A stretch of 8,722 nucleotides of DNA from Candidatus Bathyarchaeota archaeon (GCA_023136395.1 JAGLRI010000046.1:1-8722), one strand, 5' to 3'. Counted from the stretch's first letter, positions 1 to 5,480 are shown. Translations and numbers: made by a program. The notes: generated by a model from the letters alone, not told the origin.

Positions 1-7
1 TCTATCG

Positions 8-28
8 TATTTTATTAAAATAAAAACA
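8..28 (-). terminator. T-rich terminator after the flavodoxin gene
   Basis: A perfect inverted repeat (TATTTTA, one spacer base, TAAAATA) lies at 8-22. On the - strand it is preceded by a T5 tract at 22-26, about 20 bp past the flavodoxin stop codon. T-tracts like this end archaeal transcripts. The AT-rich stem is weak, so the T-tract is probably the working part. Confidence 0.4.
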
Positions 29-48
29 GCAACTACTTGAAATAATTT

Positions 49-486
49 TTAAATAGAAAGTTCTTCAGCTATTTTTTTTCCGAATTCTTTACATCTTTCT
101 AATCCATCTAAATCTGGTGCATATTTTAATAAAAGAGGAGATTCTATAACTTTCATCCCAAATTTGTATTTCATAACCTCAAGAACTAATCGTGGTGCTT
201 CACCGCTCCACCCATAAGATCCAAAAACTGCTCCAATTTTATCCTTTAAGCTGACGTTATGAAGAGCAATTTCCTCAAGAAAATTTTTAACATTATTAGT
301 CATGCCGTGGTGATAAGTTGGGGCCCCTATCAATATTGCGTCGAAATTAACTAGTTTTTCAGGCGATTCATAATTTTTTAATTCCACTTCAACTCCTGAA
401 ACGTTTTTAGCTCCTTCTGCTATGGCTATAGCCATCTTTTTAGTATTTCCAGAACGACTATAATAAACAATGAGAATTTTATTCAT
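49..486 (-). CDS. Stand-alone flavodoxin-domain protein (FprA-type flavodoxin)
   Basis: This 145-residue protein is a complete flavodoxin fold, expected to bind FMN and carry electrons in the cytoplasm. The phosphate-binding loop is S10-R-S-G-N-T15. The second flavin loop is A55-P-T-Y-H-H60, with Y58 placed to stack on the isoalloxazine ring. The third is G89-S-Y-G-W-S-G-E96. The G-S-Y-G-W-S-G-E segment and the later Y-A-P-D-L-D-G-L (122-129) are typical of the flavodoxin domain of A-type flavoproteins (FprA, F420H2 or NADH oxidase). The metallo-beta-lactamase diiron domain of those proteins is absent, so this is the electron-carrier half alone. It is transcribed away from the neighbouring + strand gene and has its own TATA box, so it is probably monocistronic. 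Family assignment is firm. The redox partner is unknown and no partner gene is visible nearby. Confidence 0.9.
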   Translation of the reverse strand: MNKILIVYYSRSGNTKKMAIAIAEGAKNVSGVEVELKNYESPEKLVNFDAILIGAPTYHHGMTNNVKNFLEEIALHNVSLKDKIGAVFGSYGWSGEAPRLVLEVMKYKFGMKVIESPLLLKYAPDLDGLERCKEFGKKIAEELSI

Positions 487-508
487 AAAGACAACTTGGT
501 AATATTCT

Positions 509-520
509 ATTTATAAATTT
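509..520 (-). promoter_or_regulatory. TATA box of the flavodoxin gene
   Basis: On the - strand the sequence reads AAATTTATAAAT, a strong archaeal TATA element. Its centre is about 28 bp upstream of the ATG at 486. Archaeal transcription usually starts 25-30 bp after the TATA box, so the mRNA should be leaderless or nearly so. No Shine-Dalgarno sequence is seen, which agrees with this. Confidence 0.6.
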
Positions 521-536
521 ATTAGCCTTTACTTTT

Positions 537-548
537 TGCGCGCGCGCA
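537..548. repeat. 12-bp perfect palindrome TGCGCGCGCGCA
   Basis: An alternating CG run flanked by T and A forms a perfect 12-bp palindrome in otherwise AT-rich DNA. It lies about 17 bp upstream of the flavodoxin TATA box. It could be an operator or a Z-DNA-prone element. Function is not shown. Confidence 0.5.
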
Positions 549-656
549 TAATATTTTAATACTCAATCTCATTTTTACTGGCAATTCCCATCGCATGCAT
601 CTACGTTAATCAGCTTCTTTACCACGTGCGCGTATTAATACCTAATATTTTTTCTC

Positions 657-668
657 TATAATAAAATA
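657..668 (+). promoter_or_regulatory. TATA box of the arcadin-1-like gene
   Basis: TATAATAAAATA lies 30-41 bp upstream of the first possible ATG (698) and 51-62 bp upstream of the second (719). Two short palindromes precede it, CACGTG at 623-628 and GTATTAATAC at 632-641. A start of transcription near 685-690 would give a leader of about 10 nt to ATG 698 or about 30 nt to ATG 719. Confidence 0.5.
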
Positions 669-718
669 AGAAAATTTAACTTTGAGAACCGTATTTTATG
701 TGGGAAGGGTTAGGTATT

Positions 719-1066
719 ATGATTGGTTCTAAGGTTCGGGTTAAAGTTTCTTCTGTGAGGGGAGTTCGTGATCTTGAAGGTAGGGAGGGTTACCGGATTG
801 ATTTTGTTGAGGTTAGGGAGAAGCCTCCTATGGTCATGATGACCCCAACTGAGGTTCCCAAGGAGATAAGTAGCATGGTTGTCCAGATTAGTAAAGGAAT
901 TCAACAGGTTGTTCCAGGTGGAAACATAAAAGAGTATGAGATGCAAAAACTCACTCTAATGTTAACCACAGAAGAATTGGATGCCTTTGAAATAAAACCA
1001 TACCCAAACCAGATCTATGAACTCATAATATCGCAAGGAAGTCTCACTTTCAAAAGAACGCCATAG
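719..1066 (+). CDS. Small protein resembling arcadin-1 (crenactin-cluster family)
   Basis: The product is 115 residues from ATG 719, or 122 from the in-frame ATG at 698. I prefer 719 because the protein then begins with the hydrophobic/basic strand M-I-G-S-K-V-R-V-K-V, as small beta-rich relatives do. There is no membrane segment or signal peptide. Recognisable parts are an N-terminal strand, a middle helix around E-I-S-S-M-V-V-Q-I, and a C-terminal L-T-L-M-L-T-T-E-E-L stretch followed by short strands. From memory this pattern matches arcadin-1, a small protein encoded beside the archaeal actin crenactin. No crenactin gene is present here, so a cytoskeletal role is only a suggestion. Base composition flips within the gene: the first 90 nt from 719 are about 72% G+T, while 931-1020 is about 62% A+C. 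Confidence 0.6.
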   Translation: MIGSKVRVKVSSVRGVRDLEGREGYRIDFVEVREKPPMVMMTPTEVPKEISSMVVQISKGIQQVVPGGNIKEYEMQKLTLMLTTEELDAFEIKPYPNQIYELIISQGSLTFKRTP

Positions 1067-1149
1067 CAATTCAGAGTAGATTACAATTACCACTAAATCA
1101 TTGTATTTGTAAGATAGTTACCACAATTAAAATGTCTACCAATAACTCA

Positions 1150-1175
1150 AGAAGCGAGTGCATGCGCGCTCTTCT
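1150..1175. promoter_or_regulatory. 26-bp imperfect palindrome, candidate operator
   Basis: The palindrome centres on GCATGC (1160-1165) with outer arms AGAAG (1150-1154) and CTTCT (1171-1175). Within each half matched and mismatched bases alternate, so 20 of 26 positions are symmetric. Its right arm overlaps the TATA box of the metallopeptidase gene, where a bound dimeric repressor would block TBP/TFB. Confidence 0.45.
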
Positions 1176-1182
1176 ATATAAC
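1174..1182 (+). promoter_or_regulatory. TATA box of the metallopeptidase gene
   Basis: CTATATAAC lies about 52-60 bp upstream of the ATG at 1234. Transcription should start near 1203-1208, leaving a leader of about 25-30 nt that contains the GGAGG Shine-Dalgarno sequence (1219-1223). Confidence 0.5.
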
Positions 1183-1233
1183 TGACAGCAATACAAGATT
1201 ATTAAAAAAGCCTTCTATGGAGGAGTAAACTTG

Positions 1234-1614
1234 ATGTTGAAATATGCGGAGGCTCCTGATGTGAAGATGTTAGTCGATGAGATCATCGATAGGTTAGATC
1301 TGTTTCATGTTGTGCCTCAATTTGTATATTGTTACAGAAGTACGGGTTCTAAATCAATACTTACTATTGCTCGCATTCATGGATTGGGAAGAATATGGCA
1401 AGAAGCATTAAGAAAACCAACAGCATACATTATAGAAGTTATTTCTGAACGATACGACAAATTAAGTAAAGAAGAGAAAGAAAAAACAATGATTCATGAA
1501 TTATTGCATATACCAAAGAAATTTTCAGGGGGGTTTCGTCCACACAAGGGTTACATTGACAGGAAACTCATAGAAAGATTACATAAGGTATTGTTGGAAA
1601 AAAGACTTAGTTAG
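1234..1614 (+). CDS. Small predicted zinc metallopeptidase (HExxH family)
   Basis: The protein has 126 residues from ATG 1234, or 127 from the adjacent TTG at 1231. The GGAGGAG at 1219-1225 serves either start and ATG is preferred. Numbered from the TTG, the signature is H89-E90-L-L-H93, which gives two zinc-binding histidines and the catalytic glutamate. H105, 12 residues later in G-F-R-P-H-K-G, is the likely third ligand. The rest is a short alpha/beta lead-in with no signal peptide or membrane segment, so it should act in the cytoplasm. Overall it matches a family of short archaeal and phage proteins annotated as putative metallopeptidases (COG4900-like, from memory). These are minimal gluzincin-type domains with no known substrate. 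It has its own promoter, and a hairpin plus T-tract follows the stop. Peptidase activity is inferred from the motif only. Confidence 0.75.
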   Translation: MLKYAEAPDVKMLVDEIIDRLDLFHVVPQFVYCYRSTGSKSILTIARIHGLGRIWQEALRKPTAYIIEVISERYDKLSKEEKEKTMIHELLHIPKKFSGGFRPHKGYIDRKLIERLHKVLLEKRLS

Positions 1615-1641
1615 AATCGTTTTCTATCCTATTACATTTGC

Positions 1642-1679
1642 TAGAGAAATCCCGAAACATAACATTCTCTATCTTTTTT
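1642..1679 (+). terminator. Hairpin and T-tract terminator after the metallopeptidase gene
   Basis: The arms TAGAGAA (1642-1648) and TTCTCTA (1665-1671) form a 7-bp stem with a 16-nt loop, followed by a T-rich run ending in T6 (1674-1679). It lies 28 bp after the stop codon, in the gap between two convergent genes. Confidence 0.45.
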
Positions 1680-1690
1680 CATATCTTTAA

Positions 1691-2365
1691 TTACAAAAGT
1701 GAAGTTATCTCTTTAATGGAATGTATGGTATAGTCAGGTTGAATATTCATCTCTTCACTATTTCTTTTAATCCAAATTGTTTTTATCCCAGCGTTTTTTG
1801 CTCCTTGGATGTCCTCTTTTAAAGAATCGCCTACGTGAATAGCGTTGTAACTCTCTATGCCTAAATTATGTAAAGCGAAATTAAATATCTCTGGATCCGG
1901 CTTTCTTATTCCAATATCTCTTGAGATCACTACGGTGTCAAGATACTGCTCTAGATCAAACTTCTTTATACCTTCTCGAGGGACATCGCTCATGGAATTA
2001 GATATGACAGCTAAACTGTATCTTTCATTTAGACACTCAAAAACTTCCTTCAAACCAGAAACCAATTCAACACTAAACGAGCGTATATAAAGCTGATGAA
2101 TGTAATCAATAACTTCTCCACTTGGATGTAATCCAAGCTTAAATAACAAACCTTGGTATAACTCCTCAAGCCTTACCTCCCTATTAATGCTTCTAGCCTT
2201 CATTAACCTCTCAAACATACCCTTCCTCGCTTTCTCATATTGAGATTTTCTTCCTCTAAACCCAAGGCTACGAATATACTCTAAAAAACTGGTCGCAAAA
2301 TAGTCTTTATCAAGATCTCCTAAAGCAAGAGTTCCACCGAAATCAAACAATATTCCTTTAATCAC
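1691..2365 (-). CDS. HAD-superfamily hydrolase, subfamily IA
   Basis: The 224-residue product starts at GTG 2365, which gives the standard HAD N-terminus (M-I-K-G-I-L-F-D8). Motif I is D8-F-G-G-T12, motif II is V120-I-S-N-S124, motif III is K155 in I-R-K-P-D-P, and motif IV is G179-D180-S-L-K-E-D185. A helical cap of about 85 residues (roughly 18-105) follows motif I, as in the C1-cap phosphoglycolate-phosphatase/dehalogenase group. The usual second aspartate of motif I (D-x-D), the general acid/base in phosphatases, is replaced by G10, so ordinary phosphatase activity is uncertain. The gene lies 54 bp after the cis-prenyltransferase gene on the same strand, with a T-tract in the gap, so cotranscription is possible but not certain. 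Fold assignment is firm and the substrate is unknown. Confidence 0.9.
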   Translation of the reverse strand: MIKGILFDFGGTLALGDLDKDYFATSFLEYIRSLGFRGRKSQYEKARKGMFERLMKARSINREVRLEELYQGLLFKLGLHPSGEVIDYIHQLYIRSFSVELVSGLKEVFECLNERYSLAVISNSMSDVPREGIKKFDLEQYLDTVVISRDIGIRKPDPEIFNFALHNLGIESYNAIHVGDSLKEDIQGAKNAGIKTIWIKRNSEEMNIQPDYTIHSIKEITSLL

Positions 2366-2398
2366 TAGCTTCTCTCAACCTTTTTAACAACGTCAATC

Positions 2399-2414
2399 AA
2401 AAATAAACAAAAAA
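2399..2414 (-). terminator. T-tract after the cis-prenyltransferase gene
   Basis: On the - strand T6, G, T3, A, T5 begins 5 bp after the stop codon at 2420-2422. There is no stem, as is common for archaeal T-tract terminators. It may reduce read-through into the HAD gene at 2365. Confidence 0.4.
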
Positions 2415-2419
2415 CCCAA

Positions 2420-3133
2420 CTATATACCGAACCGTCTGCCTCTTGCTATGAACTCTTCCATTATCTTATCAAGCTCCTCCGGGGAAAAATCCGGCCATAA
2501 AGTATCTGTAAAAAATAACTCGGCGTACTCAATCTGATAAAGCATAAATCCTGAAAGCCTCTTCTCCCTACCTGTTCTAATCATTATGTCCAATGGTTTG
2601 GGTATCAACAAAAATTGTTCGAAGATGTTCTCGTGCAACTTTTTTATCCAAGGATTCTTTCTAAGCCATTTCGACGTCGCCATGACCGCGGTGAGTATTT
2701 CTTCTCTTCCCCCATATCCTATACATATATTCAACGTCCTACCTTTGTGGTCTTTTGTCTCTGAAATAACATTTTGCGCTAGCGTCATTATCTCTGACGG
2801 TATTTCTCTCCATCTCGACCCAACCACATTAACCTTAATATCCTTTTCATTAATAATTGGACTCTTCATCATTCTATTCATATATGTTCCCAGTATTCTG
2901 TAAACAAGTCTCTTATCTCCTTCAGCTCTCTCCAGATTCTCAGTTGAAAGAGCCCATATCGAGAGTTCATTCACCTCGGGATGATTTTCAAGAACGTGTT
3001 CCAATATCTTTTCCATCGTCTCCCCAGACTGCCTACCATCATAATCCTTAATTCCCTTCATCCTGGCCCAGCGTCTACTGCCATCTGGTATTATCCCAAG
3101 ATGGATACCCTTTCCTTGCCCGTTTTTCTCCAT
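2420..3133 (-). CDS. uppS: cis-Prenyltransferase (polyprenyl diphosphate synthase, UppS/DHDDS family)
   Basis: This 237-residue soluble enzyme should add isopentenyl units in cis to an allylic diphosphate, making the long polyprenyl chain of a glycan lipid carrier. The diphosphate loop is I15-P-D-G-S-R-R-W22, with the catalytic D17. Other family blocks are A61-L-S-T-E-N66, Y140-G-G-R-E-E145, R186-T-G-R-E-K-R192-L-S194, Y203-A-E205-L and L212-W-P-D-F216. R186, R192, S194 and E205 align with the IPP- and Mg-binding residues R194, R200, S202 and E213 of E. coli UppS. The C-terminal R-R-F-G-I carries the R-x-G motif typical of active enzymes. Oddities are S19 where asparagine is usual, R34 where E. 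coli has H43, and R189 in place of a glycine. The gene lies 56 bp after the HAD/kinase fusion but has its own TATA box. Family is firm; chain length cannot be read from sequence. Confidence 0.9.
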   Translation of the reverse strand: MEKNGQGKGIHLGIIPDGSRRWARMKGIKDYDGRQSGETMEKILEHVLENHPEVNELSIWALSTENLERAEGDKRLVYRILGTYMNRMMKSPIINEKDIKVNVVGSRWREIPSEIMTLAQNVISETKDHKGRTLNICIGYGGREEILTAVMATSKWLRKNPWIKKLHENIFEQFLLIPKPLDIMIRTGREKRLSGFMLYQIEYAELFFTDTLWPDFSPEELDKIMEEFIARGRRFGI

Positions 3134-3159
3134 AATGTGTAAAGATTACAAACGGAGGC

Positions 3160-3171
3160 TTATATATTTAT
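3160..3171 (-). promoter_or_regulatory. TATA box of the cis-prenyltransferase gene
   Basis: On the - strand ATAAATATATAA is centred about 33 bp upstream of the ATG at 3133. This predicts a leader of only a few nucleotides. It overlaps the region just past the upstream gene's stop, so the cis-prenyltransferase can probably be transcribed on its own as well as by read-through. Confidence 0.55.
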
Positions 3172-3189
3172 GAATTAAGAAAGCACACT

Positions 3190-4494
3190 TTACAGCATCA
3201 TCAATGCTAACCCAGCAGATATAGGCACAGTTAGATTATCACTAATTGGCAAGGGGAAGCATTCTACCAACATCCCAATGATAGCGCCTATCAAAGCTTT
3301 CATCGGACTAACAAAAACTAGTGCACCAAAAAAAGCGAATAGGAAACCAAAAAACGATCCCTCCACGCTCTTAACTTTGTTGAAAGGATATGCAGTTCTT
3401 CCTAAAACTCTACCAAAAATCATGGCGAAACTATCCCCCAAAGTAAGTATAGCAATGGCTGCGTAGCATATGGGCTCAGAGAAGAGGATGAGAGAGAGCG
3501 CTATGCCTAAGGCAAAGAAAATAGGATCTGTTGCAAACTCTTGGATTTCATGCTGGATCATCGCCCTCCTATTTATTGCGGAAAATACTGGAAAGTTAAT
3601 TCCTCCTGTTCTAGCAATTTCTGATGCAACATACATCAAGGTTATGAGTAAAATTAGGAAGGAAACCAAATAACGATTTAAAAAAGATAATAAACGATAC
3701 GCCAAAACGAGAGGTACCAAAAAACCGCTTAAATGAATCGCTTCACGAAAAACTTCATTTCTTGAAAGAATGGGACGATGCACCTTTAAAGAATCTCCCA
3801 TTATGTACGGTAGAACATCAGACAAGTCTCCCTTAATCGCAAAATCGGATTTAATACTAACTAAAAAATCTGGGGCGTAACCAATCCTCACTGCACAAAG
3901 TGGAAACATTGGTAGATTGTTTCTGTCGTCAGCAACTACAATACAGTCTCGATAGGATAAATGCTCCTCTTCAAGAACTCGCTTTAAAATCACCGCTTTA
4001 CCTTCAGGCTTTAAAGCATCACCAAAAACCTTCCCCGTCAGACAACCATTCCTCGTCTCTAAATCCAAACCGAAGGCATAATCCGCTTTTAACCTATTCG
4101 CCAAATCCTTTACAAAGAACGTGGGAAGCCCCGAACTGATGAGCGCTGTCTTACAGCCATTCCTATGCAGCTTCTCAAAAACCTTCTCTGCGTCCATATT
4201 CAGAGGAATGCCTTTATAGAGCTTGAAGAGATCCTCAACTAAAAACCCTCGGAAAAGTTTGAATACTCTTCCAAGTGCGGATTCGAGTGATAGTAATCTA
4301 ATCTCATAAAAAAGACCTATCACAAGTATCTTCATAAAACCCCATAACCCCAACTTTGCTCCCGCGACGAGTAGATAGCGCCTCTTAGGTAACAACACCC
4401 CTTCAACATCAAAGATCACCAAGCAACTTGGTTTACTTTCACCCACCTCAACCAAGCCATCACTAACCTGACAAAGTTTTATTAAATTATACAT
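3190..4494 (-). CDS. HAD phosphatase fused to a polyprenol/dolichol-kinase-type membrane domain
   Basis: The 434 residues form two domains. Residues ~22-230 are a phosphoserine-phosphatase-like HAD domain: motif I D29-V-E-G-V-L34, motif II I119-S-S-G122, motif III K166, motif IV V187-A-D189-D-R-N-N193. Residues ~255-434 are a membrane domain of about six or seven helices. It has the CTP-dependent lipid-kinase signature of dolichol kinase (SEC59) and phytol kinase: G353-D354-S-F-A, then P370-F-N-K-V-K-S-V-E-G-S380, and the terminal D419-N-L-T-V-P. I infer that it phosphorylates an isoprenoid alcohol at the membrane while the HAD domain removes phosphate from a related substrate, possibly polyprenyl phosphate. 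The cis-prenyltransferase gene 56 bp downstream supports this. E31 and N193 replace the usual aspartates of the HAD motifs. The ATG at 4494 is only 36 bp from a divergent start codon, so a shorter N-terminus (for example from TTG codon 14) is possible. Confidence 0.85.
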   Translation of the reverse strand: MYNLIKLCQVSDGLVEVGESKPSCLVIFDVEGVLLPKRRYLLVAGAKLGLWGFMKILVIGLFYEIRLLSLESALGRVFKLFRGFLVEDLFKLYKGIPLNMDAEKVFEKLHRNGCKTALISSGLPTFFVKDLANRLKADYAFGLDLETRNGCLTGKVFGDALKPEGKAVILKRVLEEEHLSYRDCIVVADDRNNLPMFPLCAVRIGYAPDFLVSIKSDFAIKGDLSDVLPYIMGDSLKVHRPILSRNEVFREAIHLSGFLVPLVLAYRLLSFLNRYLVSFLILLITLMYVASEIARTGGINFPVFSAINRRAMIQHEIQEFATDPIFFALGIALSLILFSEPICYAAIAILTLGDSFAMIFGRVLGRTAYPFNKVKSVEGSFFGFLFAFFGALVFVSPMKALIGAIIGMLVECFPLPISDNLTVPISAGLALMML

Positions 4495-4530
4495 TTATTT
4501 TGTAAGATAATAAGAAATTTCCATAAAGGG
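4480..4530. promoter_or_regulatory. Overlapping divergent promoter region
   Basis: Only 36 bp separate the start codons of the HAD/kinase gene (4494, -) and the PPC gene (4531, +). A TATA-like ATTAAATTATAC at 4481-4492 (+) would serve the PPC gene but lies across the start of the HAD/kinase ORF. TTTATG near 4522-4527 (-) could serve the latter. The two promoters must overlap, so their activities may exclude each other. Exact boxes are uncertain. Confidence 0.35.
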
Positions 4531-4965
4531 ATGAGAATGGCCACCGCTGAATTCGAAGTTGGCAAATTTTTACTCATAAGAGCTGAACACGACTCTGATC
4601 TAATTCAATTAATACCTAAACTTGCAAAAAAGAAGGGAATAGTTATGGCAGCCTTCACAGTGATTGGAGCCTTAAAACGTGCAAAACTCGAATTTTATGA
4701 CCAAGAAAAACACGAATACCAAGAGATAACAATTAAGCAACCTCATGAAATAGCGAGTTGCGTAGGAAACGTCTCGATAAAAAATGGAAACCCCTTCGTT
4801 CACGCACATGCAGTTCTAGCCGACGAAAATGGAGATACCAAAGCGGGCCACCTAGCTGAGGGAATAGTCTTCGCTGCAGAGATTCATTTACACGAATTAA
4901 AAGGGACAAAACTCGAGAGAAAACACGACTCGGTAACCGACCTTTCGCTATGGGAAATCAAATAA
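4531..4965 (+). CDS. PPC-domain (DUF296) protein
   Basis: The 144-residue protein is a single PPC domain (plants-and-prokaryotes conserved, DUF296). Diagnostic parts are G46-A-L-K-R-A-K-L-E-F-Y near the middle, then H91-A-H93-A-V-L-A-D, G106-H107-L-A-E-G111, E117-I-H-L-H-E-L, and the closing R130-K-H-D-S-V-T-D-L-S-L-W. The histidines sit where metal-binding histidines occur in solved prokaryotic PPC proteins, which form trimers. Plant relatives carry AT-hooks and bind DNA. This protein has none, so a DNA-binding role is not supported by sequence. There is a second in-frame ATG at 4537, and neither start has a clear Shine-Dalgarno sequence. The FUN14 gene follows about 56 bp later with no T-tract between, so the two may be cotranscribed. 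Family is firm and molecular function unknown. Confidence 0.88.
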   Translation: MRMATAEFEVGKFLLIRAEHDSDLIQLIPKLAKKKGIVMAAFTVIGALKRAKLEFYDQEKHEYQEITIKQPHEIASCVGNVSIKNGNPFVHAHAVLADENGDTKAGHLAEGIVFAAEIHLHELKGTKLERKHDSVTDLSLWEIK

Positions 4966-5021
4966 AGTTACGACTAAGATAAAGCATGAAATAATTAATT
5001 TTGCAGTGGGAGAAATGTTTG

Positions 5022-5330
5022 ATGAGTGAATTAATTTCCCCTATTCTTTATCAACTTGGAATTGGTGGAATCCTTGGAGTTGTAGTTGGCTACGCCGTTA
5101 AAAAAGTATTAAAAATCTTGGCTTTGATTGCGGGATTATTTGCTTTAACTCTCATATATTTAGGATATACGGGCATAATCAGCGTGAATTATACCAACTT
5201 AGCGGGGGCAATAGGTGGGTTGTTAGGTAATTTGGGAGGGGCTTCCCAATTGCTATCACCCATAATCGCTAATTTACCCTTTGGCGGCAGTTTTGTTGCT
5301 GGAGCTACTATGGGCTTTAAAAAAGGATGA
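5022..5330 (+). CDS. FUN14-family small membrane protein
   Basis: The 102-residue product is numbered from ATG 5022, chosen because GGAG at 5009-5012 lies 9 nt upstream. In-frame TTG codons at 5001 and 5019 are less likely. It is highly hydrophobic and glycine-rich, with segments at about residues 13-28, 30-53 and 83-96. Features shared with FUN14 proteins are the G-I-G-G-I-L-G-V-V-V-G-Y-A-V-K-K opening, a middle Y-L-G-Y-T-G-I-I-S-V-N-Y stretch, and the ending L-P-F-G-G-S-F-V-A-G-A-T-M-G-F-K-K-G. Eukaryotic members (FUNDC1) are outer-mitochondrial-membrane mitophagy receptors. The role in archaea is unknown. The protein should sit in the cytoplasmic membrane. It follows the PPC gene on the same strand, and a terminator hairpin near 5460 ends the unit. 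Confidence 0.85.
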   Translation: MSELISPILYQLGIGGILGVVVGYAVKKVLKILALIAGLFALTLIYLGYTGIISVNYTNLAGAIGGLLGNLGGASQLLSPIIANLPFGGSFVAGATMGFKKG

Positions 5331-5414
5331 TTTACCAAAAAACTAGTAAAAGTTGAAGTTAATCCTTTAACCTGTTACTTTAGCTTAGATTTTTCAGAGT
5401 ATCAATGGAGGAAA

Positions 5415-5433
5415 TGACATGATAAACATGTCA
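5415..5433. repeat. Perfect inverted repeat TGACATG/CATGTCA
   Basis: Two 7-bp arms (5415-5421 and 5427-5433) flank a 5-nt AT-rich loop. A GGAGG sequence lies at 5407-5411, just upstream. It lies in the 3' trailer of the FUN14 transcript, about 20 bp before the terminator hairpin. It could be an RNA hairpin or a protein-binding palindrome. Confidence 0.5.
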
Positions 5434-5451
5434 CACCCCCATTATACCCTT

Positions 5452-5474
5452 AACAAAAAAGCAATTTTTTTGTT
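5452..5474. terminator. Bidirectional terminator hairpin
   Basis: AACAAAAAA (5452-5460) pairs with TTTTTTGTT (5466-5474) across a 5-nt loop, giving a 9-bp AT-rich stem with T-runs on both strands. It lies between the convergent FUN14 (+) and UbiA (-) genes, 7 bp from the UbiA stop codon, so it can end both transcripts. Confidence 0.6.
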
Positions 5475-5480
5475 GAGTCA

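Noticed and set aside
549..655. Possible small RNA: TATA-like ATATTTTAAT at 551-560 followed by a T-tract at about 648-653
   Set aside because: No stable fold, C/D or H/ACA box pair was found, and AT-rich promoter DNA produces such TATA/T-run pairs by chance.
710..946. - strand open frame of 78 codons opposite the arcadin-1-like gene
   Set aside because: It is fully antisense to a better gene and has low-complexity N/H/L-rich composition, no promoter and no recognisable family.
3900..4139. + strand open frame of 79 codons inside the HAD/kinase gene
   Set aside because: It is antisense to the conserved HAD motifs, and its Q/P/L-rich translation has no family resemblance.
5018..5030. TGATGA-like C box of a C/D guide RNA
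   Set aside because: It coincides with the FUN14 start codon, and no D box (CTGA) or second box pair occurs at the required distance.
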